Positions 47,556-56,534 of a stretch of DNA of 64,000 bases are shown piece by piece (position 1 is the stretch's first letter; every line of letters begins with the position of its first letter). Source of the stretch: Micromonospora echinofusca (GTDB taxonomy: Bacteria; Actinomycetota; Actinomycetes; Mycobacteriales; Micromonosporaceae); NCBI RefSeq assembly GCF_900091445.1, contig NZ_LT607733.1, forward strand, positions 2,682,501-2,746,500. The letters are read 5' to 3'. Below the pieces are notes generated by a model that saw only the letters and a program-made list of their open reading frames with translations, made no database searches and had not been told where the DNA came from. The position numbers and the translations under genes were made by a program.

Positions 47556-48403
47556 CTCTCCGTCGATCTCGCGCCGGCGTACGCGGCGGAGCCGCCCGGC
47601 AGGGGGGTGCCGCCGTGCGCCCGGGCCGACGGGGCGCCGCCGCCGGGCAGCGGGTGGGAGCCCGGCCCGTACGACCCGACGCGCTCCAGCCTGGCCTTGC
47701 GGGCGACCTCGATCGCCTCGTGCCGGTCCGACACGTTGAGCTTGCTGAAGATCGTCGAGATGTGGTTGCTGACCGTCTTCGGCGACAGGTTCAGCCGGGT
47801 GGCGATCGCCCCGTTACGCATGCCGGACGCGATCAGCTCCAGCACCTGCCGTTCACGCGTGGTCAGCTCCGGGAAGAGCTGCTGGTTGCGTGGTTCCCGC
47901 CCGAGCTGCCTGACGAGCTGGTCGGCCACGCGGGGGCCGAGGATCACCTCGCCCGTCGCCAGGCCCCGGATCGTGCGGACGATCCCGTCGCCCGGGCAGC
48001 TCTTGAGCACGTAACCGCGGGCGCCCGCCCGCATGGCCGCGAAGACCGACGCCTCGTCCTCGACGGCGGTGAAGACCAGCACCGCGGTCGACGGTGACAT
48101 CCGGGCGATCTCCTGCAACGTCACCCCCACCTGGAAGCCCGGCAGCTCGACGTCGAGCACGAGCACGTCGGGGCGCAACGACGCCACCGACCGCATCGCC
48201 TCCCGCGTGGTGCCCGCCTCGGCCACCACGGTCACCTCAGCCGAGGGCGACAGCAGGGCGTGCAGGCCCCTGCGTACCACCGGCTGGGCGTCGGCCAGCA
48301 CAACTGTCACGGCGCGACGTTTTGCGCCGTCCGCGACGTCTCCCGGTTCCCGCCTCATCGTATGAGCCGGTTCCGGGGTCGAGCCAACGCTGACCATTGC
48401 CAC
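47552..48403 (-). CDS. NarL/LuxR-family response regulator
   Basis: The 283-residue protein has a receiver domain (about 32-150) with phospho-acceptor Asp in VLVLDVELPG and a conserved Lys in YVLKSC, then a LuxR HTH (about 175-240, LTTRERQVLELIASGM, IATRLNLSPKTVSNHIS). A low-complexity Gly/Pro/His tail follows. No histidine kinase is next to it. Start choices are GTG 48403, ATG 48397 or ATG 48358. It faces the MFS gene across 439 bp and may regulate that gene, the kinase and the cluster. Confidence 0.85.
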   Translation of the reverse strand: MAMVSVGSTPEPAHTMRREPGDVADGAKRRAVTVVLADAQPVVRRGLHALLSPSAEVTVVAEAGTTREAMRSVASLRPDVLVLDVELPGFQVGVTLQEIARMSPSTAVLVFTAVEDEASVFAAMRAGARGYVLKSCPGDGIVRTIRGLATGEVILGPRVADQLVRQLGREPRNQQLFPELTTRERQVLELIASGMRNGAIATRLNLSPKTVSNHISTIFSKLNVSDRHEAIEVARKARLERVGSYGPGSHPLPGGGAPSARAHGGTPLPGGSAAYAGARSTER

Positions 48404-48842
48404 ACCCCACCCGTCCTAACTGGTTCCGCGACGCCTCCCGGTCCGGAAGGCGTCGCGGAAGCGCCGACCGTGATCGGCGTGAACATTCTGACGGGCAATA
48501 GAACAACACATGAACTCGACGCGACGGCAGCCATGTCAATCATCTGACGCATTTCCCACGACCAATTAAATGAAAAGCGTCGAAGGCGATCCTCGGTCTG
48601 AATGGAGCAGGCCGCGACAGAACGGGAATGCCGGGACGAGGCGCCCGAAGGCCTGCTCACGCGGCCACGGAGGGCCGACCCGGCCGCCCTGGCTAGCGCA
48701 TCGCCCGCCGGGCGTCCACGGGAGACCTTCCCTGGTCGGCCGGGAAGTCGTCCCGTGCCCCGTCCGCCGTGCGCCCTGTCCCGCCCGGCGTCTTCGCCCG
48801 GAGGATCGACGCGACCGATCCACCACACCAGGATGTGCAAAT
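48404..48842. promoter_or_regulatory. Divergent control region between response regulator and MFS exporter
   Basis: This 439-base gap has a 13-bp inverted repeat at 48424-48436/48448-48460 with an 11-base loop. It also holds an unusually AT-rich island (about 48480-48600: ATTCTGACGGGCAATAG, CCAATTAAATGAAAAGCG) likely to contain promoters for both genes. Two small open frames here have poor codon statistics and no SD, so I do not call them. Confidence 0.45.
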
Positions 48843-50090
48843 ATGCCGTTGTCTCGACTGCTCGATTATTCGTCGCGTCTGGTGCCGACCGATCCGCTGC
48901 GCAGGAAACTGATCGCGATCCGGCTGGCCGAATCGATCGGCAAGGGAGTCTTCCTCAGCGGCAGCGTCGTCTACTTCACGCTTCGCGTCGGGCTCGACGC
49001 CCGACAGGTCGGTCTGGGCCTGTCGGCGGCGGGACTGTCCGCCTTCATCTCGTCGGTCCTGTTCGGCGTCGTCGCCGACCGGGTGGGCGCGCGCCGGCTG
49101 CTCGTCATCCTCTTCGCCGCGCTGGCGGTGGGCTTCGGGCTCTACACCCTCGTGGACGGCGCGACCCACTTCTTCGTCCTGGTGGTCGCCGTCGGCTTCC
49201 TCGAGTACGGCACCGGCCCGACCAACGGCGCCCTCGTCGGCAACCTCGTGCCCGCCGAGGAGCGGGTCAAGCTCAAGGCGATGATGCGGTCGGTGTTCAA
49301 CATCGGGTTCAGCATCGGCATCGGCGTGGCGGCCGTCGCCGCGCTCGACCAGCGGCTGCTCGTGCTGATCCCGCTCAGCACCGCCGCGCTGATGGCCGGG
49401 GCCGCGCTGCTGGTCACCCGCCTGCCCGACGTGCCGCCGCGCCCCGCGCCGGTGGGCTTCAAGCGCTTCGCCGCCGTACGCGACCCGCGCTTCCTCGCCG
49501 TCATCGGCGTCTCGACGGTGCTCGCCTCGCACGTCACCGTCATCCTGGTCACGATGCCGCTGTGGGCGCTCAACCGCACCTCGCTGCCGCACTTCCTGGT
49601 CCCGCTGCTGCTCATCTTCAACACGGTGTTCGTGATCCTGTTCCAGGTGCGGGCCAGCCGTGGCGCGGACACCGTCGAGGGCGCCGGCCGGCTCGCGCGG
49701 CGTTCCGGCTACTGGCTGGCGGGCGGCTGCGCCGTCATCGCGGTGAGCGCCCTCGGCGACAACGTCGTACTGGTCTGCGTCGCGATCGTCGCCGCGGTGC
49801 TGATCCTGTCGGTGGCCGAGGTCATGCAGGCGGCCTCGGGGTGGGGCCTCGCGTTCGGCCTCGCCCCCGAGCACGCACAGGGCGAGTACCTGGGCGCGTT
49901 CGACCTGCACGTGATCACGCAGAACATCGTCGGCCCGGCCGCGCTGTCCGGCCTGGTCATCGCCTTCGGCTTCTGGGGCTGGCTCGGCATCGCGCTCGCC
50001 GCGCTGGCGGCATCGGCGCTGATCATCCCGGTCGCGCACCGCAGCCGGGCCACCCTCGTCCCCGAGGCGGCCACCGCGACCAGCCCGTAG
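48843..50090 (+). CDS. MFS transporter, probable exporter
   Basis: The 415-residue protein has about 11-12 hydrophobic helices and an MFS-type loop GVVADRVGARRLLV between helices 2 and 3. It begins MPLSRLLDYSSRLVPTDPLRRKL, with an amphipathic N-terminus. ATG at 48843 has AGGA about 10 bases upstream; longer frames lack homology. It diverges from the response regulator. Placement beside the NRPS-PKS operon suggests product export; this is inference. Confidence 0.85.
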   Translation: MPLSRLLDYSSRLVPTDPLRRKLIAIRLAESIGKGVFLSGSVVYFTLRVGLDARQVGLGLSAAGLSAFISSVLFGVVADRVGARRLLVILFAALAVGFGLYTLVDGATHFFVLVVAVGFLEYGTGPTNGALVGNLVPAEERVKLKAMMRSVFNIGFSIGIGVAAVAALDQRLLVLIPLSTAALMAGAALLVTRLPDVPPRPAPVGFKRFAAVRDPRFLAVIGVSTVLASHVTVILVTMPLWALNRTSLPHFLVPLLLIFNTVFVILFQVRASRGADTVEGAGRLARRSGYWLAGGCAVIAVSALGDNVVLVCVAIVAAVLILSVAEVMQAASGWGLAFGLAPEHAQGEYLGAFDLHVITQNIVGPAALSGLVIAFGFWGWLGIALAALAASALIIPVAHRSRATLVPEAATATSP

Positions 50091-50147
50091 CCGCCGCCAC
50101 CGGCAGGGGCGGGCGAAACATACCTTCATTGCCCACGGGTCAACATG

Positions 50148-50176
50148 TAGACAATCTTCCTCGTTCTGTCTATCGT
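50148..50176 (+). promoter_or_regulatory. Promoter of the M23 peptidase gene
   Basis: TAGACA (50148-50153) and TATCGT (50171-50176) are 17 bp apart, with a transcript start expected about 35 bp before the GTCAATG start context. A clear AAAGAGG ribosome binding site follows. Confidence 0.5.
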
Positions 50177-50218
50177 CAGCACCACTTAGCGATGTCCTTC
50201 GATTGAAAGAGGTCGTCA

Positions 50219-51424
50219 ATGGTGCACATCAGACGATGGGCCGGCATCGCCACCGCCCTGCTGGCGACGGAGCTCCTGGTCGCGGGCACTGCGGCGCACG
50301 CCGCCCGGCCCACTCCGGATCCGGTCCGGTTGAGCGTCGAGGACGCCGTGGCCGCCAAGCTGCGCGCGCAGGTCGACGCCGCGGCGGCGGAGCACGCGGA
50401 CAGCCCCGCGGCGGAGGACGCCGAGAACTCCGAGACCCGCGTGAGCGTCACCCGCAGGAACGGCCAGTGGGCCTTCGGCACCGCCGTCGCCGTCACCACC
50501 CACGAGAAGGACGTCCACCCGACCGGCGCGATCTTCATCGCCCGCGCCGAGGCCGGCACGTGGCGGGTGAACTTCGACGGCGAGGCCGGGTTCAGCGAGC
50601 TGGCCGCCGAGTCGCCCCTGGTGAACAAGCAGGAGAAGGCGACCTTCACGCGTACGCCGGGCACCATGTACGCGGGCGGCGACTACCGGACCGGAATGGC
50701 CCTGCCCTTCGCGGTCGGCCAGACCTGGACGCTGACCGGCGGCCCGCACGGCTGGGGCGGCTCCGAGGCGCCGTACAGCTCGATCGACCTGGCCGGCGGC
50801 GACCAGGTGGTCCGTGCGGCGCGGGCCGGCACGGCGTACACGATGTGCACGGGCTGGATCCGGGTGATCCACGACCGGGGCTACTCCACCGACTACTACC
50901 ACCTGTGGAGCAGCATCTCGGTCAACGGCGCCGCCGTCGGCCAGGGCGCGTACCTGGGCTACACGGGCACCGACGTCACCTGCGGCGGGGCGGCCTCCGG
51001 CCGGCACGTCCACTTCGGGCTGCGACAGAACAGCGCCTACGTCTCCATCGGCGGGCACGGCATCGGCAAGTGGACGTTCGAGAACGGCGCCGGCCCCTAC
51101 CAGGGTGGCGCGCGGCACGGCTCGACCTGGCGGGGTGCCGGCGGCGCCCTCTACAACTACGGGGCGCTGGGCTTCAACCAGGCGGTGGTCGACGCCAACG
51201 GCGGGGGCACGCTGACCAAGCGGTCCGGGCCCGGCACCGGCTACGCCGTGCAGGGGTCGGTGGGCGACGGCGCGACCGTCACCGTCTCCTGCTCCGCCAA
51301 CGGCACCTCCCACACCGGGCGGTACGGCAGCACCGCGCTGTGGAACCGGCTGAGCGACGGCACCTGGGTGTCCGACGCCTACCTGTGGACCGGGGTGAAC
51401 GGCCCGATCAACGGTTGGTGCTGA
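50219..51424 (+). CDS. Secreted LasA-type M23 metallopeptidase with C-terminal SH3-like domain
   Basis: The protein has 401 residues. A signal peptide ends near residue 29 (GTAAHA-A). A propeptide-like region runs to about 150. The M23A domain has the zinc ligands HGWGGSEAPYSSIDLAGGD and the late HxH in GRHVHFGLRQ, with a DYYHLW segment as in LasA. The last about 80 residues (LTKRSGPGTGYAVQGSV ... WNRLSDGTWVSDAYLWTG) are a bacterial SH3-like wall-binding domain. Likely action: cleavage of Gly-rich peptide crossbridges of other bacteria's walls. It is monocistronic. Confidence 0.9.
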   Translation: MVHIRRWAGIATALLATELLVAGTAAHAARPTPDPVRLSVEDAVAAKLRAQVDAAAAEHADSPAAEDAENSETRVSVTRRNGQWAFGTAVAVTTHEKDVHPTGAIFIARAEAGTWRVNFDGEAGFSELAAESPLVNKQEKATFTRTPGTMYAGGDYRTGMALPFAVGQTWTLTGGPHGWGGSEAPYSSIDLAGGDQVVRAARAGTAYTMCTGWIRVIHDRGYSTDYYHLWSSISVNGAAVGQGAYLGYTGTDVTCGGAASGRHVHFGLRQNSAYVSIGGHGIGKWTFENGAGPYQGGARHGSTWRGAGGALYNYGALGFNQAVVDANGGGTLTKRSGPGTGYAVQGSVGDGATVTVSCSANGTSHTGRYGSTALWNRLSDGTWVSDAYLWTGVNGPINGWC

Positions 51425-51591
51425 CCGCGCCCGACCGAAGCTTCCGACGCAGGGCCTCCGCCATCTCGGCGGGGGCCCTGCCCACATGCGGGGCCAACCA
51501 ACCGCGACCGTCCCGGACGGGGCGCTCGCCGGGTGGAATGCGTGCGCGTGGAGGGCTGGCGCCAACAGGTTTGTTATGGATACCTATTGGC

Positions 51592-51972
51592 ATGACCTCG
51601 GATGTGGTTCCTGCCGGCGGCGATCCCCGCCGGCTCCTGGCCGACGTACGCGGCCTCTCCCGCCGCGTACGCCTGGCCCGGCGGGTGACGTGGCTGCCGC
51701 TGCTGGTGCTGGCCGTGGTGACCTTCGGCGCGATTCCCGCCTCCGGCGGGGGTCCCACGATCGTGCGCGACTGCCGGGCGGCCGACGGCGGTGAGGTGTG
51801 CAAGGTCTGGGAGCCCGTCGCGCAGCTCTACTGGCTGGCGGCGCTGCTGGTGGCCTACGCGGTGATCGCAGGCCGGTGGCAGGCCGCGCCCATGCTGGTC
51901 ATCACGGGCGGCCTGCTGCTGTTGGGTAGCGCCGGCTTCGCGCTCGCCCCGCGGCTGCGGCGGCCCCGATGA
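51592..51972 (+). CDS. Small three-helix membrane protein paired with a winged-helix regulator
   Basis: The protein has 126 residues. After an arginine-rich cytosolic start (PRRLLADVRGLSRRVRLARR) there are three hydrophobic helices; two cysteines lie in the outer loop (RDCRAADGGEVCKV). The ATG at 51592 has no SD; TATGGA at 51576-51581 could give a nearly leaderless mRNA. The stop overlaps the regulator start (ATGA). Such membrane-protein/winged-helix pairs are common in actinobacteria; the function is unknown. Confidence 0.65.
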   Translation: MTSDVVPAGGDPRRLLADVRGLSRRVRLARRVTWLPLLVLAVVTFGAIPASGGGPTIVRDCRAADGGEVCKVWEPVAQLYWLAALLVAYAVIAGRWQAAPMLVITGGLLLLGSAGFALAPRLRRPR

Positions 51973-52334
51973 GCGACCCGGCCGTCACCCCGGCGCCGGA
52001 CGGGTCCGCGCCCGCGCATCCGGTCACCGACCTCGACGACGTGGTGCACCAGCGGGTCCGCCTCGGCATCCTCACCATCGCGCACGAGGCCCGCCGGGTC
52101 GAGTTCGGGTTCCTGCGTACCCAGCTCGAGCTGACCGCCGGGAATCTCTCCAAGCACCTGAGCGTGCTGGAGGCGGCCGGCCTCATCGGGGTGGAGAAGG
52201 GCTACCAGGGTCGACGCGGCCGCACCTGGATCACCCTCACCCCCGCCGGCCACACCGCCCTGGCCGAGGAGATCGCACGGCTGAAGGCCCTCATCGCACG
52301 GGTCGAGAACACCGAGACCCCGCAGGACCGATGA
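51969..52334 (+). CDS. Winged-helix transcriptional regulator (HTH_34/MarR-like)
   Basis: The 121-residue protein has the compact domain VRLGILTIAHEARRVEFGFLRTQLELTAGNLSKHLSVLEAAGLIGVEKGYQGRRGRTWITLTPAG, with recognition helix and basic wing, as in PF13601 regulators. It is coupled to the membrane-protein gene by an ATGA overlap and probably autoregulates the pair. Confidence 0.85.
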   Translation: MSDPAVTPAPDGSAPAHPVTDLDDVVHQRVRLGILTIAHEARRVEFGFLRTQLELTAGNLSKHLSVLEAAGLIGVEKGYQGRRGRTWITLTPAGHTALAEEIARLKALIARVENTETPQDR

Positions 52335-52357
52335 CCACCCGACACGGACCCGGCCGG

Positions 52358-55000
52358 TCAGGGCAGGATCTGGACGTACCCGTCGGTGGCGTGCAGGCGG
52401 ATCCGCTGCCCGTCCCGGATCAGCCTGGTCGCGTTCTCCACCCCGACGAGGGCGGGCAGGCCGTACTCGCGGGCGACGACCGCCCCGTGGGTCATGAGGC
52501 CGCCCACCTCGGTCACCAGTCCCTCGATCGCGACGAACAGGGGTGACCAGCTCGGGTCTGTGTAGGCGGTGACCAGGATGTCGCCCGGTTCGAGATGGGC
52601 CTCGGCCAGGTCCAGGACGACGCGCGCCCGCCCCTCGACGATCCCGCCGGAGACCGGGAGGCCGACCAGCGCGCCGGTCGGCACGTCGTCGCGCCGGTAC
52701 GCCCCGGTGATGCCCTCACCCTCCGAGGTGAGCACCCGGGGCGGGGTGAGCGTCCGGTACGACCGGAACGCCTCCTTGCGCCGGTGGATGAGCCGGTCGT
52801 CCACCTCGCTCGTGCGTACGACGTCGTGCAGTTCCTGGAACGTGAGGTAGAAGATGTCCTCCTTCTCCCGGAGCACGTCGGCCCGTACGAGGCGCTCGGC
52901 CTCCGCCAGCAGGGCCTGCTTGTAGATGAGGTAGCGGCTGACGATGGCGTACTTCGGGTACTCCCGGTAGCCGATGAAGGTGCGGACCCGGTCGATCATC
53001 CGCTTGGTCTCGGCCGCCTTCCGCTCCCCGTCCGGCAGGGCGCGCAGGCGCTCCAGGACCTCCCGTTGCTTCTGCTGCGCCTGCCGGTGCCCCTGCTCGA
53101 AGCGCCGCTTGCCGGCACCCGGCTCGAGGTTCCTGATGTTGTCGAGGATGACGGGCACGAGCGTGCCGGGGCGCTCGCTCCAGCGTGGCCTCGTGATGTC
53201 GATCTCGCCGACGCAGCGCATGCCGTACCTGTCGAGATAGGCCTGGATGGCGTCGCGCGCCTCCCGGCCGCCCGGGAGCTCGACCAACCCATCCAGGAAG
53301 TTGTCGTCCCCGGCCTCCCGCAGGAAGGCCACGACCTGCGGATGCGGGCGGATGACGTCGGCGACGTCCAGGAGGGCCAGCCCCATCTCCGACGTGACGT
53401 TGTCAGGCGCGGACAACGTGAGCGTGTCGGCGGCGTTCCGCTCGCCAAGCCACGCCTGCAACCGCTCGTTGAGCCACCAGGTGGCCTCCATCCCCGCCAT
53501 GATCGCCTGCATGCTCAACGGATCACCGAGGGCGCGCCTGTGCTCCTCGAAGGCCGCCAGGAGGAAGTCGAACAGCGCCGGCCCGGACACCGTCCGGATG
53601 TCGCGTCGCAGGGTGGCGATGGACGCCTGGCTGCGTTCGATCAGGTCGGTGACGATGGCCGGATCGGTCTCGATCGGGGTGGGCGCGCCGCCCCCGGTCG
53701 GTCCGGCCGGGCCCTGGTCGGGCAGCGACGGAAGGAAGTCGCCCCGGTCGACGACGCTCTGCAGCGCGTCCCGGACCAGCGGATCGGACCGCCCCACCAT
53801 CTCCAGGAAGCCGGCGCGGCCCGCCGGCGAGGCCAGGGCCCGGGTGGCGTCCACGAACAGCCGCCCACCGGCCTCGTGCATCGGCGCCATGGCGGTCAGC
53901 TGCCACACGGAGATGCCCAGGGGCTTCATCGGATCGGTCATCATCTGCTGGTGCCCGACGGAGACGTAGACGCGGTTTCCCGCGTTGCCGGCCTCGGGGA
54001 CGGGGAACAGCGTGGTGATCGGTCGGCTCTGGACGATCTCGAAGTCGTCGTCGACCAGGCACCATTCGATGTCCTGGGGATGGCCGAAGTGGGCCTCGAT
54101 CCGCCGGCCCAACCGCACCAGCCGCACGACCTGAGCATCCGTGAGCGCCGGCTGCTCCTGTCGCTCGGGGTCGATCGCCCGTTCCCGCGTCCCGCCGGTC
54201 GGCAGGGCGTGGACGGCGAGCCGCTTGGCGGCGATCGTCCTGCCGATGATCTCGTCGTCGCGCACCCGGTAGGCGTCCGCGTTCACCAGGCCGGAGACCA
54301 GGGCCTCGCCGAGGCCGAAGCTGGCCTCCACGGAGGCGACCCTCCGGTTGGACGTGACGGGATCGGCCGTGAACAGGACGCCGGCGGCCTGCGGGAAGAC
54401 CATCTCCTGCACGACGACGGCCATCTGGACCTCGCGGTGGTCGATGCCGTTGCGCTGGCGGTACGTCACGGCCCGCTCCGTGAAGAGCGAGGCCCAGCAC
54501 CGGCTGACGTGCTGAAGGACCGCCGTCCGCCCCACGACGTTGAGGTAGCTGTCCTGCTGGCCCGCGAAGGAGGCGGTCGGCAGGTCCTCGGCCGTCGCGC
54601 TGGAACGCACGGCACAGGCGGTTCGCTCGCCGAGGTCGCGGAGAGCCCGGACGATCGCCGCGGCCACGTCGTCGGGAAGCACGGACCCTTCGATGCTTTG
54701 GCGGATCTCCGCGCTGAGCGCACGGATCGCCTCCCGGTCGTCCGCGTCCAGGCGCGACAGCCGATCGAGCAGATCGTCGGCCGAGGGTGCCTCGGCCATG
54801 ATGCGCCGGAAGGCGTGCGTCGTCACGCAGAAGCCTGCCGGCACCCGTACGCCGTCGATCCGCGACAACGCCCCCAGGTGCGCGCCCTTGCCGCCCACGA
54901 CGGCGACCTGCTCCTCGTCGACCTCCCGCAGAGCCGACACGTACCGTCCGACACCGCGATTTCCGTGGGTCGACACCAACACCCGCACGTCGTGCCCCAT
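52358..55000 (-). CDS. rph: Rifamycin phosphotransferase
   Basis: The 880-residue protein has the size and three-part layout of Rph. An ATP-binding domain (about 25-340) has VGGKGAHLG, VRSSATAEDLPTASFAGQQDS and DIEWCLVDDDFEIVQSRPI. A helical rifampin-binding domain spans about 350-770. A swivelling phosphohistidine domain at the end has GGLMTHGAVVAREYGLPALVGV, catalytic His838. Rph transfers the beta-phosphate of ATP to the C21 hydroxyl of rifamycins. PEP synthase is the look-alike, but the length, domain order and RAE upstream favour Rph. The N-terminal about 20 residues are atypical, so the start may be downstream. Confidence 0.9.
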   Translation of the reverse strand: MGHDVRVLVSTHGNRGVGRYVSALREVDEEQVAVVGGKGAHLGALSRIDGVRVPAGFCVTTHAFRRIMAEAPSADDLLDRLSRLDADDREAIRALSAEIRQSIEGSVLPDDVAAAIVRALRDLGERTACAVRSSATAEDLPTASFAGQQDSYLNVVGRTAVLQHVSRCWASLFTERAVTYRQRNGIDHREVQMAVVVQEMVFPQAAGVLFTADPVTSNRRVASVEASFGLGEALVSGLVNADAYRVRDDEIIGRTIAAKRLAVHALPTGGTRERAIDPERQEQPALTDAQVVRLVRLGRRIEAHFGHPQDIEWCLVDDDFEIVQSRPITTLFPVPEAGNAGNRVYVSVGHQQMMTDPMKPLGISVWQLTAMAPMHEAGGRLFVDATRALASPAGRAGFLEMVGRSDPLVRDALQSVVDRGDFLPSLPDQGPAGPTGGGAPTPIETDPAIVTDLIERSQASIATLRRDIRTVSGPALFDFLLAAFEEHRRALGDPLSMQAIMAGMEATWWLNERLQAWLGERNAADTLTLSAPDNVTSEMGLALLDVADVIRPHPQVVAFLREAGDDNFLDGLVELPGGREARDAIQAYLDRYGMRCVGEIDITRPRWSERPGTLVPVILDNIRNLEPGAGKRRFEQGHRQAQQKQREVLERLRALPDGERKAAETKRMIDRVRTFIGYREYPKYAIVSRYLIYKQALLAEAERLVRADVLREKEDIFYLTFQELHDVVRTSEVDDRLIHRRKEAFRSYRTLTPPRVLTSEGEGITGAYRRDDVPTGALVGLPVSGGIVEGRARVVLDLAEAHLEPGDILVTAYTDPSWSPLFVAIEGLVTEVGGLMTHGAVVAREYGLPALVGVENATRLIRDGQRIRLHATDGYVQILP

Positions 55001-55034
55001 TTCTTAGGTTGATCCGGGTCCGGCCGACGATTCT

Positions 55035-55065
55035 GCGGCAAGACCCGGGTCTTGCCGCAAGCCCC
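55035..55065. promoter_or_regulatory. Rifamycin-associated element (RAE) upstream of rph
   Basis: A perfect 24-bp palindrome at 55035-55058 (GCGGCAAGACCC and its complement) overlaps a 19-bp imperfect repeat at 55047-55065 (GGGTCTTGC-C-GCAAGCCCC). The second has the form of the RAE known upstream of rifamycin-inducible inactivation genes in actinobacteria. It is 35 bp before the rph start, with TATATC on the minus strand just upstream at about 55073-55078. Confidence 0.7.
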
Positions 55066-55316
55066 CGGGTGCGATATACGTTTAAGTGGGATCGGGTTTC
55101 CTTTGTTTTTCGCCGCACACTGAAACCATTTCGCGAAAATGTGGCGTGCGGCGTCATTCCGACTTCGGAAACGCACGCACCCGATGCGGATGCTGTTACG
55201 ACTGGCGGGCGGCCGAGGCGCGACTGAACGGGTACCCTCGCCGGGGCCTGAGCCCCGGGACACCGGATCGGGCCGGCGCCAGTTTCCTCGACGGGCGGCC
55301 GGCGGTTGTACGAGAC

Positions 55317-56534
55317 GTGACGGGAACCTCGCCATCCATCACCGCCGCCTCGGCGGCGGCGCAGCCCGAGTGGACGACCAGGTGGGCGGAGCGCGAGAAC
55401 GACCGGCGACGGTGCGCGTACGACGCGGAGGTCGCGGCCTGGCGGCGGCACCACGACCACCTGGTCCGGCTGCGGATCGAGGCGGCCGGGTTCCTCGGCT
55501 GCACGCGACCGAGGGCCGGCCTGCCGGTGGAGCTCGACGGCGACGAGGTGGTCTACCGGGTGCTGCCGGTCGCGGACCTGGTCGAGGCGGACGCGCGGCA
55601 CGGCACCGGGCTGCCCGCCCCCGGTCCGACCGTCGTCACGAAGGACGTCGCCGGCCGCGCCCTGCCGAGGGGCGTGCGGTGCGTCGCGACGGGCATGGCC
55701 GTGGTGACCAACCACCGCGTCGCCTTCGCCTCGCCGGGCGGGCGGCGGCGCGAGTGGCGGTACGCGGACCTGGTGGGGCCCGCGCACCATCCCGCGGCCC
55801 CGCTCACCCTGCTGCACGCGACCGACGGGCGCCGGCTGGCCGGGCTGCGGGTGCCGGCCGTCGCGGCTGTGAACTTCCGCTTCTACCTCACCCTGGCCTT
55901 CGCCGCCGCCACCGGCGGTCGGGCCGGCGTCGTCGGGCAGCTCGATGCGCTGCTGGCCGCCCACCGGCGCGCGCGGCCGGCACCACCGCAGCCGGTCCAC
56001 CCGGATCAGGCGCCGCCGGGCGTGCTGCCGGCCGGACGTCGCGCGGCCCTGGCTGCCGCCGTCGTCGCGGTGGTGTTCGTGGCGCTGTCCTCGACGGTCC
56101 CGGTGTCGCCGTCCCGGGCCGGCGGTCCGGTCCCGGCCGTCAGCCCGGCTCCCGCCACCGCGCCGCCCGCACCGCGACGGCCCACCCCCGGTCTCCGCGT
56201 GGACGTCGCGCTGCCGCTGGCGCGGTGGTACGCCTGCCCGCCGGACGGTCCCGGTGCCGACCCGGTTGCCGGTGGCGACGGTACGCGGCGTGAGCCCGGC
56301 AGGATGATCGCCGACTCCTCGGCCCGTTCAGGTGGCGCGGCGGGAGCGGTCGACCCGGCGGCGATGCCGCCTGCGGCGGTTCACGCGGTCACGGTGGCGA
56401 TGAACGCGGCGACGTTCGCCACGGTCCGTTGGATCTTCTCCCCCACGGTGAGCGACTCGTGCAGCCGGGCGCCGGCGCCCGCGTCCTTCTTGCCCCGCAC
56501 GTACAGCGAGCAGGCGAGGTCGCTGCACATGTAG
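55317..56534 (+). CDS. Membrane protein of unknown function, 3' end overlapping a convergent gene
   Basis: The protein has about 405 residues from GTG 55317. The N-terminal half is a charged soluble region (WTTRWAERENDRRRCAYDAEVAAWRRHHDHLVRL) followed by a beta-rich part (GVRCVATGMAVVTNHRVAFASPGGRRREWRYADLVG) resembling a PH-like lipid- or protein-binding fold. One membrane helix lies at about 245-263 (RRAALAAAVVAVVFVALSS), then a Pro/Ala linker and ARWYACP. The frame runs 154 bases into the convergent FBP gene; another frame stops at 56293, so a frameshift near 56280 is possible. No family recognised. Confidence 0.5.
   Translation: MTGTSPSITAASAAAQPEWTTRWAERENDRRRCAYDAEVAAWRRHHDHLVRLRIEAAGFLGCTRPRAGLPVELDGDEVVYRVLPVADLVEADARHGTGLPAPGPTVVTKDVAGRALPRGVRCVATGMAVVTNHRVAFASPGGRRREWRYADLVGPAHHPAAPLTLLHATDGRRLAGLRVPAVAAVNFRFYLTLAFAAATGGRAGVVGQLDALLAAHRRARPAPPQPVHPDQAPPGVLPAGRRAALAAAVVAVVFVALSSTVPVSPSRAGGPVPAVSPAPATAPPAPRRPTPGLRVDVALPLARWYACPPDGPGADPVAGGDGTRREPGRMIADSSARSGGAAGAVDPAAMPPAAVHAVTVAMNAATFATVRWIFSPTVSDSCSRAPAPASFLPRTYSEQARSLHM

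Noticed and set aside
52358..55000. Phosphoenolpyruvate synthase
   Set aside because: It shares the ATP-grasp and phosphohistidine domains, but the helical middle region, the total length and the RAE box fit rifamycin phosphotransferase better.
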